The translations under genes were made by a program, and so were the position numbers. The notes beneath the pieces were generated by a model that ran no database searches, was not told the origin of the DNA, and was given only the letters and a program-made list of their open reading frames with translations. A stretch of 12,355 nt of DNA from the NCBI GenBank assembly GCA_910578745.1, contig CAJTSN010000018.1, positions 14,870-27,224 of the forward strand. The letters run 5' to 3'. How positions within the stretch are numbered: position 1 is the stretch's first letter; each line of letters begins with the position of its first letter. Positions 6,981-12,355 of the stretch are shown here, piece after piece. The DNA is from an uncultured Bacilli bacterium (lineage in GTDB: Bacteria > Bacillota_I > Bacilli_A > RF39 > UBA660).

Positions 6981-8423
6981 ATGATGGATGGAATGTTTTC
7001 CCAAATTGATTTTGGGGCATTGAAAGAGTATTTGGAACAAGATGATATTACCGATATTTCTTATAGTAATGGTGGACAAATTTGGTTAAAAACATTATCT
7101 CGTGGTATTTTTAGAATTGAAAATCCAGGAATTAATAATGCTTTTATAGAAAAACTTGCTTTCCAATGTGCGAACTGCATGGGGACGACATTCAACATGG
7201 CACATCCATTTCTAGATGCAGAAGGAACAGAGTTACGTCTTAACTTTGTTCATGATTCCATTGCAAAAAATGGGGTTGCATGTGTTATTCGTAAAACTCC
7301 TGCTAAAATTCGACTTGAAAAGGATAAGTTATTAGAACAAAAATATGTAGAATTAGATATTCATGATTTTCTAATTCAATGTGTCTTAGGACATTGTAAC
7401 ATCATTGTTTGTGGAGAAACTGGTTCTGGTAAAACAGAGTTTGTTAAATATTTAGCCGCTCATACAAAGGAAGATGAGAAATTAATTACAATTGAAGATA
7501 CGCTTGAATTACATTTGGATCGTATCTTCCCTCATCGAGATATTGTAGCGATGAAAACAAACAATATTGCATCCTATTCAGATGTACTAGTGACTTGTAT
7601 GAGACAGAATCCAAAGTGGATTTTGCTTTCCGAAGTTCGTAGTGCTGAAGCGGTTTTAGCGGTTCGTAACTCCATTTCATCAGGACATTATATTTTGTCG
7701 ACGATCCATGCGGATAAGGCATCTAGTATTCCAAACCGTATGTACTCCTTGCTTGAAACAAATCAAGATATTGAACAGTTTTTAAAAACCATACATAGAT
7801 ATGTACAGATAGGAGTTTATATTCGAGGCTATCAAGATAAGATAACCAAAAAATTTGTACGTGAAATTGCTGAAGTGACAGAGTTTTACGTAACGAGAGA
7901 TAATAAGGCAGAGTATAATGAAATTTATAAGAAAAGTACAACAGGTAATGTGGTACGAAGAAAGCCATCTCAGTATTTAATTGATTACTTAGATGCACAA
8001 GGTGTTACTTTAGATCCAAACTTAATTGAAGAAGGAGAAAGAACAGTTCCTAAAAATTTCGATGAATTTTTACAAAAACCAGGAGTGATTGCATCCACAG
8101 GAAATAATCTTTTACAAGAACAAAGAATTGATCAAATTGATATACCAGATACAGGATATGGAAATATGTCAACGTTTCCTCAAAACTATAACATGTCGAA
8201 TGTGAATTCAATGGGTCAAGTATATCAGTATGGACAAAATAGTGGACCAACACAAGTGCAGAATCAAATGCAGCAAAATCAGGTGCAGAGTGTACCACAG
8301 AATCAAATGTTTACTTTTGATGCAAATGGGACACCAATTTTTAACAAACCTAAGAATATGCCAGTGTCTAATGTTGGTATTAGTCAAGGTGGCGTATTGT
8401 TTGATGCAAATGCAAACCTATAG
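6981..8423 (+). CDS. cpaF: CpaF/TadA-type pilus assembly ATPase with Gln/Asn-rich tail
   Basis: The 480-residue cytoplasmic secretion ATPase would power pilus assembly by ATP hydrolysis as a hexamer. Visible motifs: Walker A GETGSGKT at 145-152, the acidic box TIEDTLEL at 170-177, a Walker B region ILLSEVRSAEA at 214-224, and the His box STIHAD at 240-245. The N-terminal domain (residues 1-120) has the CpaF-type ..ITDISYSNGGQIW start. The Walker B region differs from the usual GEVRG: Ser replaces both glycines, although Glu218 and Arg220 remain. Residues 390-480 are an unusual tail rich in Gln, Asn and Met, ending in two FDAN motifs. No good ribosome site precedes the gene; ATG 6981, 6984 and 6993 are all in frame. 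With a nine-base gap from cpaB, translational coupling is likely. Confidence 0.95.
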   Translation: MMDGMFSQIDFGALKEYLEQDDITDISYSNGGQIWLKTLSRGIFRIENPGINNAFIEKLAFQCANCMGTTFNMAHPFLDAEGTELRLNFVHDSIAKNGVACVIRKTPAKIRLEKDKLLEQKYVELDIHDFLIQCVLGHCNIIVCGETGSGKTEFVKYLAAHTKEDEKLITIEDTLELHLDRIFPHRDIVAMKTNNIASYSDVLVTCMRQNPKWILLSEVRSAEAVLAVRNSISSGHYILSTIHADKASSIPNRMYSLLETNQDIEQFLKTIHRYVQIGVYIRGYQDKITKKFVREIAEVTEFYVTRDNKAEYNEIYKKSTTGNVVRRKPSQYLIDYLDAQGVTLDPNLIEEGERTVPKNFDEFLQKPGVIASTGNNLLQEQRIDQIDIPDTGYGNMSTFPQNYNMSNVNSMGQVYQYGQNSGPTQVQNQMQQNQVQSVPQNQMFTFDANGTPIFNKPKNMPVSNVGISQGGVLFDANANL

Positions 8424-8435
8424 AAGGAGGTATAT

Positions 8436-9341
8436 ATGGATTTTATAATTTTTATATTAATAGCAGCTATAGCAATACTTATTATTGCTGTTCGTCTTAA
8501 TAGTAATGGAAGTGTATATAAATATATCTCCAAGAATGCAGGAAGTATTTATGATAAAGTAGCGCCTTATTCTTTTAAAGAGATTCGGCAAAAAGTAAAG
8601 GATTTAGGACAAGAATATACAAAAAAACAATATGTAATTCAGGCCACTGTATTTGCTGTAGGTGCTTTCTTAGTTTCTTACTTATATTTTTATAATATCA
8701 TTATTTCAATCTTATATGCATGTATTGCCGTTTGTGTAATCCCATACTTAACTTACTTAAGGTGTAAAAGAGTATATAGTGAGTTCATTTTTGAACAAAT
8801 ACAAGTATATACTACAAATGTTATTATGGAGTTTGGAACAACGCAATCTTTTGTTAAAGCCTTAGAGGGCGTATATGAGTCAGGTGTTTTAGAAGATCCT
8901 GTTTTAAGTGATGTAAAAACTATGATTGATTTAGCATATGAAAATGGAACGGTAGACGCTTCTTTAGAGTATATGAATAATAAATATGATTTCTTTATTG
9001 TAAGAAATATGCATCAACTTTTCTTACAAATTACCAATGAAGGTTCAAAGAATTCAGCCGATGCTTTAGAAAATATGTCTTTAGATATCGATATGCTTGT
9101 TGAAAATGTCTATCGTGATCGATTGGATAGAGCTGAATTTCATAAGAAGTTTTTACAATTTGGTATCGTGCTATACTTATTGGTTATGTTAGTACAAATG
9201 TTACTTTCAACAGAAACCTATATTGATTTAATTCATACGAATATGCTTGTATTTTTCTTACTTCATGCAATTATTATTGTAAATACTGCATTTTTGCTTA
9301 ATGGGGAAAAATATTATAATGAGAATGTGGGGGCTGAATAA
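8436..9341 (+). CDS. tadB: TadB-like inner platform protein
   Basis: The 301-residue membrane protein has helices near 3-19, 68-84, 86-107, 240-257 and 268-288. Between the third and fourth lies a helical cytoplasmic region (about 110-238) of the type II secretion F (T2SSF) kind, with YTTNVIMEFGTTQSFVKALE and NEGSKNSADALENMS segments. This arrangement and its place directly after CpaF identify TadB, which with TadC forms the platform on which CpaF acts to insert pilin subunits. AGAAGGAGG at 8422-8430 overlaps the cpaF stop and sets the start. Its own stop overlaps the tadC start by one base (TAATG). Confidence 0.88.
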   Translation: MDFIIFILIAAIAILIIAVRLNSNGSVYKYISKNAGSIYDKVAPYSFKEIRQKVKDLGQEYTKKQYVIQATVFAVGAFLVSYLYFYNIIISILYACIAVCVIPYLTYLRCKRVYSEFIFEQIQVYTTNVIMEFGTTQSFVKALEGVYESGVLEDPVLSDVKTMIDLAYENGTVDASLEYMNNKYDFFIVRNMHQLFLQITNEGSKNSADALENMSLDIDMLVENVYRDRLDRAEFHKKFLQFGIVLYLLVMLVQMLLSTETYIDLIHTNMLVFFLLHAIIIVNTAFLLNGEKYYNENVGAE

Positions 9342-10132
9342 TGGAATTTATTTTTATTGCACTTATACTTTTATTTGTTCTAGAGTATAATCGTAAAATT
9401 AATACGAGAAAATTTATTGCTGATACAGAACCTTATTTCCGATTTTTAATGGAAGATGACTATAAATTTTTATTAAATATTCGTTATGGAGAAATTAGTG
9501 ATTCGGACGTAAATGTTTTATTTGGAAAAAGGGTACGTGATGGAGCACTTACTATAATCATTTTGATTTTTGTATTTGCTTTAACAAATTTTAATTTTAT
9601 TAGTTTCATTTTATGCTTTATCATAGGTTTTGTGGTTTTCAAAGCTCCTTATACAAAGTTGAAAGGTTACTATAATAAGAATTTGACGACCATTAATCAA
9701 ATGTTACCATTCTATTTAAAAGGTCTAGAAATTTTAATTCAACACTATACAGTACCAGTTGCTATGTCAAAAAGTATTGATACAGCACCAGAAATATTTA
9801 GACCGGGATTAAGGAGAATGGTAGAAAAAATTGAGTTAGGTGATTCTTCTATAGAGCCTTATATGGATTTTGCTAAAGAATATCCCGTTCGTGATTCAAT
9901 GCGTATGATGCGTCTTTTATACCGTTTAGGAATTGGGTCACAAGAAAATAAGCAGGAACAGTTAATTATGTTTTCAAGAAACGTTTCTTCTTTACAAAAT
10001 AAATCAAGAGAACAAAGATATGCTGCTCGTTTGGCAAAGATGGAAGGCAAAACGAGAGCGATGTTGTTTACAACGGGTGGTGGCGTTATCATGTTATTGA
10101 TGATCGCTATGATGCAGATGATGTCATTATAA
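9341..10132 (+). CDS. tadC: TadC-like inner platform protein
   Basis: The 263-residue membrane protein has helices near 2-15, 69-84, 86-102 and 239-261. The T2SSF-like cytoplasmic part is at about 105-238, with ...TTINQMLPFYLKGLEILIQ and a basic end, REQRYAARLAKMEGKTRA. The layout and its pairing with TadB support TadC, the second platform subunit. The start overlaps the tadB stop by one base, with the G-rich ribosome site GTGGGGG at 9327-9333, so the two are translationally coupled as fits a hetero-oligomer. The stop overlaps the first base pairs of the direct repeat before the pilin gene. Confidence 0.87.
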   Translation: MEFIFIALILLFVLEYNRKINTRKFIADTEPYFRFLMEDDYKFLLNIRYGEISDSDVNVLFGKRVRDGALTIIILIFVFALTNFNFISFILCFIIGFVVFKAPYTKLKGYYNKNLTTINQMLPFYLKGLEILIQHYTVPVAMSKSIDTAPEIFRPGLRRMVEKIELGDSSIEPYMDFAKEYPVRDSMRMMRLLYRLGIGSQENKQEQLIMFSRNVSSLQNKSREQRYAARLAKMEGKTRAMLFTTGGGVIMLLMIAMMQMMSL

Positions 10133-10179
10133 ATGTAAAGAATGTTATAAAAATGTAAATGTAAAGAATGTTATAAAAA
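10130..10179 (+). repeat. 24-bp perfect tandem direct repeat before the pilin gene
   Basis: Positions 10130-10153 and 10156-10179 are identical over 24 bases, with a 26-base period. Each copy holds AAATGTAAAG and AATGTTATA. A partial third copy of AATGTTATA is at 10199-10207, within the -10 region of the pilin promoter. A 26-base period is about two and a half helical turns, so successive copies would face opposite sides of the helix. It could be a regulator-binding array or a simple slippage product. Confidence 0.75.
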
Positions 10180-10180
10180 G

Positions 10181-10209
10181 TTGTTAAAATACGAAAAAAA
10201 TGTTATACT
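10181..10209 (+). promoter_or_regulatory. Strong promoter of the pilin gene
   Basis: TTGTTA (10181-10186) and TATACT (10204-10209) are spaced by 17 bases, and TG at 10201-10202 makes the -10 extended. This is the best sigma-A type match in the window. Transcription would start near 10216, at the ribosome site AGGAGGG (10216-10222), giving a leader of only about 14 bases. A separate promoter fits the need for far more pilin than machine protein. No terminator lies between tadC and this site, so read-through from upstream is also possible. Confidence 0.65.
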
Positions 10210-10229
10210 AACGATAGGAGGGTGAGAAT

Positions 10230-10463
10230 ATGAAAGAAGCTGCTGGAGAGGCAAATATGACAGTTATTACAATTGTATTGATTGCTATTGTACTAGCTGT
10301 AGGAACATTAATTGTTAGAAGCATGATGTCAAATACAAGAAAATCATCTGCATGCACAGCTTGTGGTGGATATTGGAAAGGCGGAGCATGTAAGAAGTAT
10401 GATGGTTCAGGTGATGTGCCATATAAGTCATGTTTGACCAATGGTGAAGATGTAAATATTTAA
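10230..10463 (+). CDS. Flp-like major pilin subunit with four cysteines (putative)
   Basis: The 77-residue protein has a short charged leader (MKEAAG), a hydrophobic helix at residues 10-29 and a small outside part with cysteines at 42, 45, 54 and 68 (CTACGGYW, GGAC, YKSC). Size, layout and place in a Tad cluster fit the major pilin. A type III leader cut after Gly6 is possible, but the usual Glu at mature position 5 is absent; Glu7 would be +1. Most Flp pilins are not Cys-rich, so two disulfides in the subunit would be unusual. It has its own strong promoter and AGGAGGG seven bases upstream, as expected for the most abundant product. It precedes two minor pilin-like genes with a 15-base gap. 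Confidence 0.75.
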   Translation: MKEAAGEANMTVITIVLIAIVLAVGTLIVRSMMSNTRKSSACTACGGYWKGGACKKYDGSGDVPYKSCLTNGEDVNI

Positions 10464-10478
10464 AAGGAGGTAGATTAG

Positions 10479-10904
10479 ATGAAGCAAGGAATTAGTTTTT
10501 CACAAACAATTGCAATTATGAGTGTTTTTATTCTAATGGTCTTTGCTCTTCTTTCTGCTACTTTAAGTTATTACAAAGCTTTTAAGATAAATAATTCTAT
10601 TGCCTCTATTGTTGAAAAGTATGAGGGATATAATGATTTATCTATTAATGAAATTACACAGAAGTTATCTTCTTTGGGTTACAGATTAGGGACAGTGGGT
10701 TGCGATAAAAAGTTTTCTAAAAAAGCAACACCAGTGGATTCTAGTGATAAGCAACATGCTTATTGTATTTATAAACATGAGAAAAAAAATGGTTATTTTA
10801 GTTATGGTATAGAAACGTATATTTTTGTTGAATTGCCATTTGGTGTTCATTTTAAATTGCCTGTTTATTCTGAAACAGAACCAATTTTTGTGTTCTCTAA
10901 TTAG
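10479..10904 (+). CDS. Minor pilin-like protein, paralogue of the next gene
   Basis: The 141-residue protein has a short leader (MKQG), a membrane helix at about 8-30, then an outside domain with two cysteines (75, 96). If cut after Gly4, Gln falls at mature +5 where type IV pilins have Glu. It clearly shares a plan with the downstream protein: AFK at 34-36 in both, a helix near 39-65, a Cys near 75, [YR]YC[IV]Y before the second Cys, and an end with LPVYSET here and FPVYGET there. It is therefore a tandem duplicate. The role is probably as a minor pilin or pseudopilin of TadE/TadF type that starts or caps the fibre. AAAAGGAGG at 10462-10470 supports the start. Confidence 0.78.
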   Translation: MKQGISFSQTIAIMSVFILMVFALLSATLSYYKAFKINNSIASIVEKYEGYNDLSINEITQKLSSLGYRLGTVGCDKKFSKKATPVDSSDKQHAYCIYKHEKKNGYFSYGIETYIFVELPFGVHFKLPVYSETEPIFVFSN

Positions 10905-10914
10905 GAGGTAGGTC

Positions 10915-11352
10915 ATGAGAGAATCAATCGGAAATGCCTATCTATTGGGTATTGTCGCTTTTTTTGTCACTATTATTATGTTGTTTTTTGTGGCATCTAT
11001 GAATTATACAAGGGCTTTTAAAGCAAAAAACAGAATTATTAATATATTAGAGACTAATAAGACATTTAATGGAACGGTTGAAGATGAAATTAATAAGTCG
11101 CTTGGGGATATGCATTATCGTATTGCAAATAATGCGAAATGTCCAACAGATGGTCGATTTCAAAATGCAGGTTTGAAAAACCAAACAAGAGGAACCAGTT
11201 CTTATAGATATTGTGTTTATGAATTTAATGAAGCAAACGATCGAGGCACTTATTATGGGGTAGTCACATATATGTATTTTGATATACCACTAATTAATGT
11301 GACTTTAGAGTTTCCAGTTTATGGGGAGACAAAGACAATGGGGGTCTATTAG
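10915..11352 (+). CDS. Minor pilin-like protein, paralogue of the previous gene
   Basis: The 145-residue protein has leader MRESIG, a membrane helix at about 8-28 and an outside domain with cysteines at 76 and 100. It aligns with the previous gene through AFK (34-36), an amphipathic helix (39-64), CPTDGRF versus CDKKF, YRYCVY versus HAYCIY, and FPVYGET versus LPVYSET near the end. Its first residues also resemble the 133-residue protein at 5685 (MKES...YIIG). TAGGAGG at 10903-10909 lies just before the start and overlaps the previous stop. A likely minor pilin or pseudopilin; which of the two paralogues does what cannot be told. Confidence 0.78.
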   Translation: MRESIGNAYLLGIVAFFVTIIMLFFVASMNYTRAFKAKNRIINILETNKTFNGTVEDEINKSLGDMHYRIANNAKCPTDGRFQNAGLKNQTRGTSSYRYCVYEFNEANDRGTYYGVVTYMYFDIPLINVTLEFPVYGETKTMGVY

Positions 11353-11375
11353 GTTGATATTTTAGGAGGAATACT

Positions 11376-12332
11376 ATGAACGTAATTGTATCAAATAAAT
11401 ATCAGGCTATGTTACAAAATTTAGATATTGATGTGATAAAAACTTTAAATGGAGAATTTGATGTTGATGATTTAATTGCAAATTTCAAAAATTTCTTTTT
11501 TCAAAGAATGATTTTGGATATCACAGCCATTAAGAATTATCGAGATATTCGTAATCTTCAAAAATTATCCGTATCTTTGGATATGGATAAAGTGATTTTA
11601 CTTTTAGATGATTCAACAGAAGGTACTTCTACTGAATATCTATCGAAGTTAATCTCTATCGGTATCTATAATTTTACAAAAAATGTAGAAGGAATTATGT
11701 ATCTATATAATAATCCAAATACATACCGTGATGTAGCACATATCCATCAATTAGATATGCAAACAGGTGGCGCAGAAATTGTCGTTGAAAACTATAATCA
11801 ACAGCCAGTTGGTACTCGAATTATCGGTATTAAAAATATCACGAAACAGTCTGGTGCAACAACTTTGACTTATATGATGAAAAATGAGTTAAGTAAAGCA
11901 TATTCAGTTGTGGCAATCGAAGTAGGAAAAAGTGATTTTAGATACTTTAATGACCGTTCATTGGTATCCACTACACAAACAGAGGCTGGAAATGTTGTTG
12001 CAAAATATATGGATAAAGATGTTATTTTACTTGATTTAAATGATAGCAAGCAAGTCGAAAATGTATGCCATGATGTCATTTATTTAATTGAACCATCTAC
12101 GATTAAGCTGAATAAGTTGATGCTTATTAATAGTAAGGTTTTTACAACATTAAAAAATAAAAAAGTTGTTTTAAATCAAAGTATTTTAAGTCCGAAAGAT
12201 GTATTGGATTTTGAATATGAGGCAAGAACTAAAATTTATTATAATCTTCCTCCTTTGGATGAGAGAGAGAGAGGTTCAAATGCCTTAATTGCCTTTTTAA
12301 TAAAGTTAGGTTTCAATAAATTACAAAAATAG
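11376..12332 (+). CDS. cpaE: CpaE/TadZ-like localisation protein with degenerate P-loop
   Basis: The 318-residue cytoplasmic protein has two domains. Residues 1-115 look like the atypical receiver-like domain of CpaE/TadZ (VILLLDDSTEG strand at 73-83, then LISIGIYNF at 92-100). Residues 145-315 look like a MinD/ParA-type fold: IIGIKNITKQSGATTLT carries a deviant Walker A around K157-QSGATT (residues 157-163), with Ala where the usual lysine of GKT stands, and DVILLDLND (215-223) in the Walker B-like position. CpaE/TadZ proteins often carry GATT here and place the Tad machine in the cell. Most Tad loci put this gene before the ATPase gene; here it is last. TTTAGGAGG at 11361-11369 supports the start. 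Confidence 0.78.
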   Translation: MNVIVSNKYQAMLQNLDIDVIKTLNGEFDVDDLIANFKNFFFQRMILDITAIKNYRDIRNLQKLSVSLDMDKVILLLDDSTEGTSTEYLSKLISIGIYNFTKNVEGIMYLYNNPNTYRDVAHIHQLDMQTGGAEIVVENYNQQPVGTRIIGIKNITKQSGATTLTYMMKNELSKAYSVVAIEVGKSDFRYFNDRSLVSTTQTEAGNVVAKYMDKDVILLDLNDSKQVENVCHDVIYLIEPSTIKLNKLMLINSKVFTTLKNKKVVLNQSILSPKDVLDFEYEARTKIYYNLPPLDERERGSNALIAFLIKLGFNKLQK

Positions 12333-12353
12333 AATTTAGATTATATCTAAATT
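12333..12353 (+). terminator. AT-rich palindrome after the last gene, possible terminator
   Basis: AATTTAGAT (12333-12341) pairs perfectly with ATCTAAATT (12345-12353) around a 3-base loop, directly after the stop codon. The window ends two bases later, so a T tract cannot be seen. It may end the cluster transcript; a palindromic protein site is the alternative. Confidence 0.45.
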
Positions 12354-12355
12354 TC

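Noticed and set aside
6981..10132. ComG competence pilus or classical type IV pilus machine
   Set aside because: The ATPase is of the CpaF type, there are two separate platform proteins, and a SAF-domain CpaB is present; no ComGC-like methylated pilin motif is seen.
10130..10179. Direct repeats as the start of a CRISPR array
   Set aside because: Only two full copies with a 2-base gap, no spacers and no cas genes.

Overview
The window is strongly AT-rich DNA from a low-GC, probably single-membrane (monoderm) bacterium. The nearest fit is an uncultured Bacilli / Erysipelotrichia / RF39-like Firmicute, although Clostridia cannot be excluded. The support is AT-rich codon use, strong AGGAGG ribosome binding sites, dense co-directional genes, and a Tad-type pilus cluster with no outer-membrane secretin. 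The genetic code looks standard: TGA ends the largest gene and every Trp is TGG. All twelve genes lie on the + strand, and no stretch longer than 300 bases lacks a gene.

Layout: (1) a small terminator of an upstream gene (7-31) and a weak promoter; (2) 100-1686, a five-pass membrane protein with a large outside domain, function unknown; (3) 1746-2399, a secreted protein held by a C-terminal membrane helix; (4) 2413-5688, a 1091-residue secreted protein with 47 cysteines, a possible N-terminal thioester (covalent adhesin) domain and four copies of a small Cys module; (5) 5685-6086, a short pilin-like protein that overlaps the giant gene by ATGA; (6) 6105-10132, the pilus machine core: CpaB (SAF domain), the CpaF ATPase with an unusual Gln/Asn-rich tail, TadB and TadC; (7) 10130-10229, the one notable gap inside the cluster, holding a 24-bp direct repeat and the best promoter in the window; (8) 10230-11352, a 77-residue Flp-like pilin with four cysteines and two paralogous minor pilin-like proteins; (9) 11376-12332, a CpaE/TadZ-like protein with a degenerate P-loop, followed by a palindrome at the window edge.

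How they may work together: CpaF would power TadB/TadC to extrude a thin pilus made of the 77-residue subunit, with the 10479 and 10915 proteins (and perhaps the 5685 protein) as minor subunits. CpaE/TadZ would place the machine and CpaB would support it at the membrane. The giant Cys-rich protein, linked to the machine genes by start/stop overlap, is the best candidate for an adhesive or tip component. The 100 and 1746 proteins could be membrane-bound partners. Almost every outside domain carries an even number of cysteines, which suggests a disulfide-stabilised surface structure. No prepilin peptidase (TadV), TadG or secretin gene is in the window. The machine core is secure by family resemblance; the thioester domain, the roles of the surface proteins and the promoter assignments are inference.
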